DNA from: Zeus faber
Lineage: Eukaryota; Chordata; Actinopteri; Zeiformes; Zeidae
NCBI GenBank assembly: GCA_960531495.1
Contig: OY482851.1
Span: 24,905,533-24,969,532, forward strand
Direction of reading: 5' to 3'
Length of the DNA stretch: 64,000 nt
Shown here: in pieces, positions 1 to 9,459 of the stretch
How the letters are laid out: every line of letters begins with the position of its first letter
Numbering within the stretch: the first letter of the stretch is position 1
The notes under the pieces: model-generated
Database searches by the model: none
What the model was told of the DNA's origin: nothing
The model's input: the letters and a program-made list of their open reading frames with translations, nothing else
Made by a program: the position numbers and the translations under genes

Positions 1-2671
1 TATGTTTTCTTAGAAATAGCCTTTGCAATATGTATACAGTAGATATTGGGGTCATTTATATTGCAATTCCTCAATGGTTCCCCCCATCCTATTCAATAAG
101 CTAAACTATTATCCTAAACTAAACTGTAATAATGAACTCAACTTTATTACAACTGTATTACCACATCTGAAACAAAGGCTTGTTTGTGTGCTGTGCAAGT
201 TCAACTATGGATAAATACGCTAATTTGCCTGAAATAAAAAAAAAACTTGTCTTGACAGGTTTTGACTTGTAGTGTAATGTTGCTCAGAGGTAAAGAGCAA
301 GGGACAAGAGGGATTAAAGAAAACGCTACGGTGGCCATTTGTTGCATCCAAAACAACTCAACCAAGTTCTCCAGACAAAGCTGCTGTGTTTGTTCATTCA
401 TCCATGTTGAAATTAGAAGCAGAAAGGTCATCAAACTCTTATGCTGTGCAGTGGCTCTAACAAGCCCCCCTCCACCTCAAAATAGAGCACGGAGATTGTT
501 CTTACGGTGGCATACAAAAACAACACGAAAATAGACCGGAGGAAAGGTGCGGGGCGGGGGCTAAATGGTTTGCAGGAGCTTGTCCATGTCTGCTCCACCC
601 AGCCCATCCCTAAGACACTAGCAGCCAACCTCCCCCCGAAAAGTCTCTCTGCGAGCCGTTTCTCTGGTGGAAAGGGGTTGATTTCTTTCCATTCACAGCT
701 CCACCAGATCCATTAGGAAACAGAAGCCGAGGCCGCCGCTATCACAGAGGATCTGACAAAGGGAAACCGCACGACAGAGGCGTCCTACTGGTTTAGACGC
801 TCAGAGGATTAGGGTTCTCTGTCTGGCTCTGCGTCTCAGGCCTCAGAAAAAAACCCAAATGTCACGCAACTCGCACAATGCACAGCTTCAGAGAAGTTAA
901 GCGCCACTGCCGCCTGCGCCGACATGTTCTTAAGACTTCCGAAGGCGGGAAACGATTTTTCATTGAATCAAACCCTCTGCTCTACTCTTTAAATGCCACT
1001 CAAATCATTATGGGAGATGAGATTTTTCCCACCGATAATTCTCCCCAATTTGCATGTTTTCCTGCTGAGGCATGCCACTGTGCTGGAGTTGAACAAAAGA
1101 CAAGCCGTACGTGTATTTACCGTTGCAATACCGTAGTATTACGTATTCAGTAGTTACCGTGGTAGTTAAAATTGTAAAAATATGACCAGAAAAATCGGAG
1201 TAAATTGAAATTAACAGCGTCACAACTGAATAGTCGAGCACTTCACCCAACGTCTTTGCGTATATTTTTATTATGGACGTGGCCCTACTGGTTTCCACGG
1301 TGGCGTTTGAACATTCAATAGTCAAACGTGCGGCGAAGATTGTTGTTGTTGTGAACACCAGGGTGATTGTATTGTCACTGATGATTACGGAGGCAAAACA
1401 ACCAGATCCAAAAGCTGCAGTAATCACAAACCGATCCCATTGCCGCCTAATGCAACACAGAGGGCAGACATGTACGTACTGTCCAAGGGTTTCGGCTTCT
1501 ACACCGTTGTTAAGGGTGTTTCAGCTCCGACCAATCAAAGAGCCGCATTGATCGTTGACCAAAAAGTCCTACCCTCCATCCCATCAAATCAATGCCATGT
1601 AAGTGCTCTGATGCTGACTTTTTCGAGACCCATTTTCGAGAGAAATGGTAATAATGAGCAGGGTGCTTGGAAGTTGTCAGGTGATGGTGTGGTGTTGACC
1701 CATTTTTATAGTCTGAAGCCATAATACGTCAAGTACTTTGGAATGGGGTAAAAAACAAAAACAAAAGATGGAAGCCTATTGAGACAAGACAGCAATCGCC
1801 TCTGCACAGGGCAGCCCTCATTATGACTTCTTAACCATGTGTCATTAGGGTTTTTGCTGAATAAGTCTCGTTTGGGTTGAAAGGGACTCTGAGAAAGCAG
1901 ATTGAGGCCCAGAGGAAGTAATAATCAACTCATTGACCCTAAAAAACACCGTCACCTCGAGTGCCTCCGGTGTGGCCAAACCATTTCAACTTCACTTCCA
2001 ATGTTTTCCATCTATTGATTTGGACTGTTTGGGGCCCGAGGCGTCTCCAGAACCGACCGCTGCATCCCAAAATGAGTTGCAACTGCGGAATTCAGTCAGA
2101 GGGCTTCCAGATGTTTGTAAATGGGTAGAAGAGAAGGCTGTTGCTGGCTAAGATTAAAGGGATACTCCAGTTCAGGGGGGAAATGAGCTTTTTGTCCGTC
2201 TTAACAAGATTCAGACAAGAAGGGCAACGCCAGCTCTATCATGGGAGCTGCGTATAAACTTTGAAGAAGAGACGCTGCTTTTCATGCTGGTTGGTTTACT
2301 CTTGGTAACGCTTTGATACCTTCATTTTGAGACGCTGGAAGGTGTATTAGCCTAATTTCACAGGGGCCAGGCTAGCTGAACCCATCTGCAGTCTTGCACT
2401 GTGCTAACACGGTTAGCATGACCTGATCAATATCTCTGTACTGGACACACAGGAATGCAAATGGGGTTGACCTTCTATTCTGAATCTAGGTAAGACAGGT
2501 AAAAGGTTCCCCCCCCCCCAAAAAAAAAAACTGCACTAGGTGCCTCTTTAAAACGCTTCTTCCATTCAAATGATCAGATGAAATACATGATCCTGACCAC
2601 TCACTCACATCTCGAGTTTTTATTCATCAACCCACACACGTAGAGAACAAAAGTTTTAGTGTGTCTCTCAC
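1..2671 (-). other. rflna: rflna intron after the first coding exon (partial)
   Basis: This is the part of the rflna intron lying downstream, on the minus strand, of the first coding exon. It starts at a good donor (CTG|GTGAGA, GT at 2671-2670) and runs off the left edge. I searched the minus-strand translations for the conserved refilin C-terminal part and saw none, so the next coding exon is probably outside the window. The stretch is otherwise ordinary-complexity DNA. It contains an open frame at 1008-1427 (minus) without recognisable similarity and a possible small transposon at 2154-2553. Confidence 0.7.
2154..2553. mobile_element. possible short non-autonomous DNA transposon
   Basis: The left end reads TTAAAGGGATACTCC and the right end, on the other strand, reads TTTAAAGAGGCACCTAG. 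The ends are therefore loosely inverted and both include TTAA. The inside has no coding capacity and carries a C8-10/A10 run. Elements with such ends and TTAA targets are common in fish. I cannot name the family and the inverted repeat is weak. Confidence 0.3.
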
Positions 2672-2890
2672 CAGCTTCCCTTCTTTGTTTTCCTTCTTGT
2701 AACATCCGTGGAGAGGCTCCAGAGACGCTCCGCAGCTGCCGGAGCGCGGCTCCAGCAGCGCCGGGGAGAGGGAGCAGAAGGGCGGACTGGGGCTGGGAGG
2801 CAAGCCCGAGTCCGGACTGTCGAGCAGCCCTTCCCGGTTCTTTCCTTTCAGACTATCATCCATAGCTTGTAAATGGAGGTGCCCCACCAT
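2672..2890 (-). CDS. rflna: refilin A, first coding exon (codons 1-73)
   Basis: Refilin A (FAM101A) is a small vertebrate protein that binds filamins and helps organise perinuclear actin bundles; it is linked to cell-shape change and skeletal development. The exon begins with ATG at 2890 and encodes MVGHLHLQAMDDSLK, followed by LLDSPDSGLPPSPSPP (residues 22-37), the refilin N-terminal signature. The MVGHLHLQ start and the DDSLK stretch fit RFLNA better than its paralogue RFLNB. The exon ends in phase 0 after residue 73 (..KENKEGKL) at donor CTG|GTGAGA. The open frame reads 14 codons past the donor before a stop and those residues look like intron. Residues 27-33 (DSGLPPS) resemble a DSG-type phosphodegron followed by SP sites. 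Human RFLNA is about 216 residues, so roughly two thirds of the protein is missing to the left. Synteny with ccdc92 supports the call. Confidence 0.9.
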
Positions 2891-3031
2891 TTCTGGGACA
2901 GCTCGGTTTGGGGGGAAAAAAAAAAAAAAAAGCTAAGTAAAACGTAAGGAGAGCCAAAACGCAGAAGTCACAGTGATGGTTTCTCAAGTAAATCCGTGTG
3001 GAGCGAATCCGTTGAGTCTCCGATCTGACTC
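2891..3031 (-). other. rflna: rflna 5' UTR on the coding exon
   Basis: On the minus strand a long pyrimidine tract followed by CTCTGGTTCCAG forms a strong splice acceptor, with AG at 3033-3032. The next 141 nt lead without another better acceptor to the ATG at 2890. They include a run of about 16 T (2917-2932 on plus) and six C just before the start. The acceptor is predicted by inspection only. Confidence 0.6.
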
Positions 3032-3149
3032 CTGGAACCAGAGGAGAACAGGGAAAAGAAAATATCAACCATAGACATTTAATCCCAACAACGCGCATCA
3101 TTTTAGACTTAATTTCTAAGTGTTATAATAATAATAATAATAATAATAA

Positions 3150-3180
<31 letters not shown>

Positions 3181-3215
3181 AAGAAGAAGGTTGTTATTAT
3201 TATTATTATTATTAT

Positions 3216-3247
<32 letters not shown>

Positions 3248-3271
3248 TTGTTATTATTATTATTATTATTA

Positions 3272-3319
<48 letters not shown>

Positions 3320-3327
3320 GAACCTAC
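3032..3327 (-). other. rflna: predicted 296-nt intron in the rflna 5' leader
   Basis: On the minus strand CGCAG|GTAGGT gives a near-consensus donor (GT at 3327-3326). The matching acceptor TGGTTCCAG lies at 3040-3032 behind a pyrimidine-rich tract. About two thirds of this intron is a compound triplet array (3124-3319). The donor lies 7 nt outside the array, so the array would be transcribed close to the 5' splice site. The acceptor could also serve a more distant upstream exon. Confidence 0.5.
3124..3319. repeat. compound triplet microsatellite (AAT)n(AAG)n(ATT)n(AGT)n(ATT)n
   Basis: Blocks in plus-strand order are ATA/AAT (3124-3150), AAG (about 3151-3189), TTA (3192-3217), GTA (about 3218-3246) and a long ATT block to 3319 with two GTT interruptions. 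The AAG block is a GAA/TTC repeat. All of it lies 230-430 nt upstream of the rflna start codon. Confidence 0.97.
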
Positions 3328-3411
3328 CTGCGCGTCGGTGTCGTTCCTCGTGCAATCCCGAGAAAGCGTGAAGAGTCACAAACTACTGAAACAAACTATT
3401 GAAACTCACAG

Positions 3412-3414
<3 letters not shown>

Positions 3415-3469
<55 letters not shown>
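3415..3469. repeat. (TG)n microsatellite
   Basis: Uninterrupted TG dinucleotides of about 55 nt, about 525-580 nt upstream of the rflna ATG. Confidence 0.98.
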
Positions 3470-3473
<4 letters not shown>

Positions 3474-3603
3474 CAAAATGTTTTAGCTTCCCTCTCGCCC
3501 AAAATGCGAGCGCACTGTGAGTGATGCGTCCCAGTCCCTCCAGTCAGCCAGTCTGCTGGGATCAGCTTGGAGGACTCTCTCTTAATGAGGCTGCCAGCTT
3601 CTT

Positions 3604-3621
3604 CCCCCCCCCCCCCCCCCC
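3604..3621. repeat. poly-C run
   Basis: Eighteen consecutive C. Length is likely to be unreliable in assembly. Confidence 0.95.
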
Positions 3622-3760
3622 AACCTGGATCACATCCAGATCTAGTCCTTAAAACCTGGAACACTTCCATGCACAGCCGACAGGGAGAGCCCGTCCCCAC
3701 TTCTGACCACACTGCTAATCAGAAATAAGGATACAAAAAAAAAAAAAACCATTATATATT

Positions 3761-4045
3761 ATATATATTCTTTTTTGTTTAGCTGCTAATAGTATTGGAA
3801 TTGTTCTTACCATTGACATGGTATGAGACATTGAGATCTTTTTGAAATTATCAGATTGTTTATTAAGGAATAACAGTGTGTTTATGTACGGGATAGTACA
3901 CAGATTGTCACGGTTTTGCCCTGTTTTGTTATTAGTTTATTCTGCTCCTTGTAGTTTGCTCTACGTTCTACCCCTCCCGATCGGCTTCCCCCACGTCCGC
4001 TCTGTGACATCATAGCATTGTGACAACATGTCACCGTGGCCTGCC
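3761..4045. other. unique intergenic stretch
   Basis: AT-rich at the left, then ordinary sequence up to the Tc1-like remnant. I see no coding or regulatory signature. Confidence 0.6.
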
Positions 4046-4585
4046 TATACGCCGATCAGCCACAACATTATGACTACTGACAGGTTAAGTGAATAACATT
4101 GCTCATCTCGTTCCAGTGGCACCCGTCAAGGGGTGGGATATTTTTGGCAGCAAGTGAACAGTCAGTAATTTAAGTTGATGTGTTGGAAGCAGGAAAAATG
4201 GGCAAGCGTAAGGATCTGAGTCACTTTGACAAGGGACAAATTGTGATGGCTGGACGACGGGGTCAGAGCATCTCCAAAACTGCAGGTCTTGTGGGGTGTT
4301 CCCGGTATGCAGTGGTTAGTACCTCCCAAAAGTGGCCCAAGGAAGGACAACCGGTGAACCGTCAACAAGGTCATGGGCTCACTGATGCACATGGGGAGTG
4401 AAGTCTATCCTGTCTGGTTCGATCCCACAAAAGAGCTACTGTGGCACAAATTGCTGAAAAAGTTAATGCTGCGATGACAGAAAGGTGTCAGAACACAACA
4501 GTGCATCGCAGCTTGCTGCATAAGGGGCTGCGTAGTCGCAGACCGGTCAGAGTGCCAATGCTGACCCCTGTCCACTGCCAAAAGA
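4046..4585 (+). mobile_element. Tc1/mariner-like transposon, 5' part only
   Basis: The left end after a TA at 4046 reads TACGCCGATCAGCCACAAC, typical of a widespread fish Tc1-like family. It is followed by about 150 nt of leader and the start of the transposase. Similarity stops near 4585, after the helix-turn-helix region, so the catalytic DDE domain and the right inverted repeat are missing. It cannot be autonomous. Confidence 0.88.
4198..4585 (+). pseudogene. Tc1-like transposase pseudogene, N-terminal fragment
   Basis: The reading frame starts [20 protein letters not shown] and continues through the first helix-turn-helix ([17 protein letters not shown]). A stop (TGA, 4399-4401) follows, where related elements keep an arginine codon (CGA to TGA is a plausible CpG decay). 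The same frame resumes downstream with VAQIAEKVNA and HRSLLHKGLRSRRPVRVPML, the second DNA-binding half, and ends near 4585. Full-length relatives have about 340 residues; only about 130 codons remain. It is non-functional on two counts, the stop and the truncation. Confidence 0.88.
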
Positions 4586-4791
4586 TTAAGATTAGATTGA
4601 AAAACATAGTTTACAACAAAAATCACACACTTAATATAAAATCTTGTTTTTTTGGAAAAAAAAAAACGTAAATAAATATGAATCCAGATATAAATAAAGA
4701 AATAAAGTGACATCCAAAATGTAGTAGAGTAAATGGTATAAGAGATATGTATAGAAATGTATTGAAATACAATGTACAGTAGTAGGTACAG

Positions 4792-5895
4792 CAGTGTTGG
4801 GGAAGCTACCGATTACTTCACACTGGAAAAAGCTGAACTACAGCACAGCTACCCTAGGAGAAATCTAGTTTGGTTAACTAAAGCTACTTAGAAAAAGTAG
4901 TTCAAACTACTTTGTAAAAAAAAAAAAAAATGAAATTGACAATGCACATGTAATACGAAATTGTCACAAAATTGTGGTGTGGGGGTGGTGTGGTTTAAGC
5001 AGCCACACCCGCTTGGGTCTAGGTAATTGGGCCCAGGATCAGTGTGGTTGTACGCCTGTTGCTCGTTAGAGTAATCAACAAACAACCGTTAAAACCCCCA
5101 ACCCCCCATACACACAGGAGCCCTTGTCATGACATGTTCTACATCTGCTCCAGGCTTGTTCCACCTTGCCCACTCTCGACAACAAAACTGGTGTGTTTTC
5201 AACCCCATCGTCTGTGTCTCTGTGTCGGAGGGCCCTGAAAACGCCAGTTGGGTGGCGTGTGGTAGGCGGACCTGCCAAAAAGATATAATACGAAACATGA
5301 ACACGCCAGCAAAAAATGCCGCTCAATTAAATTTATTACAAAAAGTTCCCACTTGTTCACAGGTCATACATGAGCCAAAAAAATAAAATACCCCACTATT
5401 CATGGGAAAGTGCAAGGAATGTCTGCTTTGGTTTTGTATACAATGTCCATCAGTCAGACACCTGCTTTCAGAAACTAGATTCCAGGTGCTGGCATTGCAC
5501 CCAACAGGCCTACTCAGTTAGCCAGGTAACTTCTAAAATAGCATGCAACAACTTCTCTGAACATTGTTAATAAATAGCAATAAATCAACAGTTATTACTA
5601 AGCCTGGGCACGCCTTCATAGCAGTCCGGATGAAAGAAAAAGGGGGCAGGGTGGTCAAAGTAGGTTCAATTACAGCAGAGAAGCAAAGGTAAAATAAAAG
5701 AAAAAAATCATTCCTTTCCTTTTATGGCCCAAAACTGTTTGTAGTTTTAGTGGTTAACTACACAAAAAATGTCAAAAAAAGTCATTTAACTACTTGAATC
5801 ACTATGCAAATATGAAATTAGTTGAACTATCAACAAGCTACTGCAAAATGTGGTTAAACTACTAGTTTAATGTAGTTCACTACTCCCCAACGCTG
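4792..5895. mobile_element. hAT-like non-autonomous element with perfect 8-bp target duplication
   Basis: The left end is CAGTGTTGGGGAAGCTAC and the right end, on the other strand, is CAGCGTTGGGGAGTAGTG, giving a terminal inverted repeat that matches 11 of the first 12 bases. The element is flanked on both sides by AGGTACAG (4784-4791 and 5896-5903), an 8-bp direct duplication as hAT transposases make. Sub-terminal AGTAGTT/AACTAC motifs recur at both ends. It is 1,104 bp, with no transposase ORF. A separate dispersed repeat sits inside (4971-5284). Confidence 0.85.
4971..5284 (+). repeat. dispersed repeat, copy A (inside the hAT-like element)
   Basis: This segment aligns end to end, with scattered differences, to the reverse complement of 50290-50610. 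Shared landmarks in order are GGTTTAAGCAGCCACACC, TAATTGGGCC, GTACGCCTGTTGCTC, GGCTTGTT, AAACTGGTGTGTTT and TGTGTCTCTGTGTCGGAGGG. No coding sequence is seen. It could be a solo LTR or a SINE-like unit. Confidence 0.8.
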
Positions 5896-6400
5896 AGGTA
5901 CAGCTAGTTTGAAAATGTACTTCAGTAAAGTACCTTGTACTTTTACGGATCAGGAAGTGAGTTGCTCTGCAGCTCCTATAAGAAAAAATGGAAATGAATT
6001 AAAAGTCCATGGAGTCAGCAGGGAATGTAACGAGTGGTTTCACATACAGTTTGTTATTACTTGCTGCATTCTTGACAAGCAGGGTCTAAATATTGTTAAG
6101 GGCACCAGTGCTGACGGTGTTGATGAGGTATTTTTGTGGGAGTATAACAAATGGAACGGTTCTAACTCACCATCTCAGGAGCAGCCACCAAGCCAGCTCA
6201 TTTTGTTCAACTTTAAATCCTTTTTATGAGTCATAAGTCATGAGGCTTCATTTTCGTGCCTCACCTTAACACTCAGCAGTCCTTGTTGTTGTTTTCAGAC
6301 TCTCATACCTCGATGCTTTGCATGTGCGTGTGTGAGCGTGCATTCACTGACATTCATGCATGCGACTGTGTGTGCGTGCGTGCGTACATGCATACGTGTT

Positions 6401-6402
<2 letters not shown>

Positions 6403-6460
<58 letters not shown>
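6403..6460. repeat. (TG)n microsatellite
   Basis: About 29 TG units, flanked on the left by degenerate TGCG/TGCA sequence (6320-6400). Confidence 0.98.
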
Positions 6461-6465
<5 letters not shown>

Positions 6466-7198
6466 GAGTGCGCTGCCATCCCGCCTGGTGTATTTCAGGA
6501 CTGGGTGGAGATGGGCGGGAGGCGTCGCCCATCGAGCCGTTTCTCTCAGTGGATTTGGAGCTCAGAGAGGAACCAAGGGGCATAAAGAGACAGTAAAGCC
6601 TTTCACCAAAACAAACAAAACAAAACAAAAGAGGAACGTGAGAACTTTGCGTTAAAAGTGTCCACCTGGTGCCTTGCCTCCCGTAGACGCAGGGTTCCTC
6701 TTACAGAGAAGTGACTGTGCGTGTCCACAGCGTGTGATTGTATCGTTGATGGTCCAGCAGTTCTGCACGGTGATCACCATCATCAGCGCAGATTGTCAGG
6801 AAATGGTGCGTGATCTTTTTTGCTGGTGTGGCTTTGGGGGTGGGGGTGGGGCGGGGGGGGTTGTTTACGTTTTGTTTTTTTTCCTCTCTCCTTCTCTCAC
6901 AGGTCTCATAAAAATAAAAAAAAAAGCTGGGATAAGTCTGTGTTGTTTGAAGAAGTCGCTTAATAACAGGCGGAGGTAAACCGCAGCAGCTAGTAATCTC
7001 GCCGCCCACCCCCTCACACACACACACACACACACACACACTTTTCTCCGCTTTTGTGTCGTCGTTTTCTTTTTCACCGCCGTGCTCGTCAGGTGTGCGT
7101 CGTCGTGTCGTTGTGTCCGTCTTTTTTTGCGCCGATCCCAGAGGCATTGAGGAGATTACGGCCGAAATCTGTTGCAGATTTGCCACGAGTGGTTGAGC

Positions 7199-7221
7199 GG
7201 GGGGGGGGGGGGGGGGGGGGG
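7199..7221. repeat. poly-G run
   Basis: About 23 consecutive G bases; potential quadruplex and assembly-length uncertainty. Confidence 0.95.
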
Positions 7222-7399
7222 CGTTGTGGTTGTGCGCAGATGGGAGGAAGGGAAGGGAGAAGGGCTCTAAGTTCCTTAAGAGCACTCTAACCTTCATATT
7301 GAATTTGTTGGCGTAATTAGGGGAGGGGATTATATTGTTACACGGAACTCTGGAACGCACGCACAAATCGGGCAAATTACGGCAAGAGGTCATGGCGTA

Positions 7400-7485
7400 G
7401 GTCAGGCTCCAGTCAGTGTCTTGCTCAAAGAAGAAGTGCTTCCAGAGGGGATCGAACCTATGATCCACTACCCCCCCCACTTCCC
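7400..7485 (-). repeat. degenerate tRNA-related SINE remnant
   Basis: The stretch contains CAGTGTCTTGCTCAA and, on the minus strand, GGTTCGATCCC, which matches a pol III B box. This combination is seen in a common percomorph SINE-like repeat. No A box or tail can be made out. Confidence 0.35.
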
Positions 7486-8272
7486 CTGCCGCAAATCTGC
7501 CAATATGACATCACCCGTTCACCTCTGAAATCAAGCTTTTTATGGCATCAGTGTGTGCGGACTTGATGACCCATATCATTTAATTCAAGCTTTGTTTTCC
7601 AGACGCTTCGTCGGCCGAGTTGTCTGAAGGGTCCCGACGGGGATGGAAACGAATGGGAAATCTGGGGCGAAGGCGTATTGTTTTGCCAGAAAACAAAAAC
7701 AAAACAACACAACACAATCAGATTGATGCCGCTTTCAAGTGCACATCGGATTGATCGGATAGTAGTTTACCTCCGAGCGAGGAGGTTGATCACGTCACGT
7801 GCGAGCAGGGTTGGGGAGTCAAGAGAAAAACAATAGAAAATGGAGGTCGAACATCGGACCTGTTTGTGGACTCATGTCTTTCCACAAATGTATACAGTGA
7901 TGTTACCAGTACCTACGAGACGACGGGGAAGAGAGGAAAAGTATCAGCTATTAAACATTTTATCCCTGGTTTAGCTTCTTGATTCGAGCTGCATTGTTGT
8001 TTATTCTTCTGACCAGACGTCCCAGTTTGTCCGGGACTCTCCCGGCTTAAGTTTCGACAAATATCTGTAAAACACTAAAATGGCCCAGTTTTCAACATTC
8101 ACTACCAAATTGTCCCTGTTTTCAGCACAATTAAAATAATAATATTATACTTGTTTTCAGCGCTTCCATATATTATATACCGTATACAGGCAGGCAGCAG
8201 AGAAGAAGCCAAATAAGTGGGCGTCGTCATTAACACACCCACTTGCTTGCTGTGAATTGTGGGCTTTCAGGG

Positions 8273-8275
8273 GTG

Positions 8276-8349
<74 letters not shown>
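8273..8349. repeat. (TG)n microsatellite
   Basis: About 38 TG units with one GC interruption near the left end. Confidence 0.98.
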
Positions 8350-8350
<1 letters not shown>

Positions 8351-8865
8351 ATAGGGTCGGCACGTCCTATAGGAGACTGCACTGCGCGTCCCCATGCCTC
8401 TCCGTTACCTTATTGAACGAACCAGAAAAAGGAACGCACACACAAAGTAATAAATCACAAGTCTCCCCCACCACCAACCCTCCCTCCTTTGCAGAATTAT
8501 ATAAAATATACTTGATAGGACAGATGACTTGAAACCATGTGACAACAGCCAATACTATGTATTAAGTTCAGTGAAAGACATATGTTTGGGCCTTTGGTCT
8601 GAAATGACTTATGGTGAAAAACGCTGCATGACACCATGTTTGAGAACAGTTCCAAACACACGCGGGGGTGGAGGGGAAACCTGCTGCAGCTCTATCCATC
8701 ATGGGACGTTATAGGGCGGTCGCTCTAACCGCCCGGCCCCCGTGGGCTGCCTGCTAATGGACAAGCTAATGGAGGAGTTTCTGCAGTTTGGGTTTCCAAT
8801 ACTGCAGGAGACCTTTAACATCACTGGCGGGGGGGCATGTGAAATGGAAATGTGAAAGGTGTCTG

Positions 8866-8870
<5 letters not shown>

Positions 8871-8900
<30 letters not shown>

Positions 8901-9384
8901 ATGTGTTTGTGTGTGTGTGTCTGTGTGTGTGTGTGTAGGGGGGGCTGGCTGCTTGTGATTCATCTTTTAGAGCTACATCAACCCTCCCTGTGTTCAGGGC
9001 AATCACTCACATCCTGCTGCACACACACACACACACACGCACGCACGCACGCAAGCACACACACACACACACACACACACTCACATTCACAGTCACAAAC
9101 ATTCCACGTCTGCAGAGCTCTCCCTGAGCTGGCCCAATCTCAACGCATTCACATCACATTGCCAGCCCAGCTGTTCAGAGGGCGGCGGGGGCGGGAGCAC
9201 ATCCCAGGTGTGTGCGTGCGTGTCGTGTCTGCGTGTGTGCGTGTGTGTGTGTACGTACCCGGTGTACGTATGTGTGTGTGTGTGTGTGTTTGTTTATCTG
9301 CAATCAGGAGAGGAAAAAACAAGGAGAAACACAGAGACACAACTTAATGTCATTACATCCCAGTGATCAAGTGTCTACAGTTCA

Positions 9385-9451
<67 letters not shown>

Positions 9452-9459
9452 TGTGTGTG
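8871..9459. repeat. cluster of four TG/CA microsatellites
   Basis: Within 590 bp there are an interrupted TG tract (8871-8936), a CA tract with a GCAC block (9020-9080), a degenerate TG/CG tract (9211-9291) and a near-pure TG tract (9387-9459). The CA tract is in opposite orientation to the others, so single strands of this region could pair into long hairpins. Confidence 0.95.

Larger units (their letters stand above)
3328..3760 (-). promoter_or_regulatory. rflna: candidate rflna leader exon and proximal promoter
   Basis: If the donor at 3328/3327 is real, a leader exon ends here and transcription starts somewhere above it. The first 85 nt (3328-3413) are of ordinary complexity, then a (TG)28-type tract (3415-3469) and a C18 run (3604-3621) follow. 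No TATA box or obvious initiator can be assigned. This is placement by inference, not a mapped start. Confidence 0.35.
5904..8272. other. intergenic stretch with short simple repeats
   Basis: No gene is supported. It holds a (TG)n tract (6403-6460), a short (CA)n tract (7015-7041), G-rich runs at 6836-6860 and a G23 run (7199-7221), and a possible SINE remnant (about 7400-7485). The 259-residue minus-strand frame at 6701-7480 is compositionally biased (proline/repeat) and is not accepted as a gene. Confidence 0.7.

Noticed and set aside
1008-1427. 139-residue minus-strand frame within the rflna intron, considered as the next refilin exon
   Set aside because: No resemblance to the conserved refilin C-terminal region and no flanking splice sites of quality.
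3191-3520. 109-residue Leu/Val-rich frame resembling a membrane segment
   Set aside because: It is the ATT/AGT triplet array followed by the TG tract.
6701-7480. 259-residue minus-strand frame, the longest in the window
   Set aside because: It crosses a CA tract and a G/C homopolymer, is rich in Pro/Thr/Arg by composition, has no recognisable domain and no splice context.
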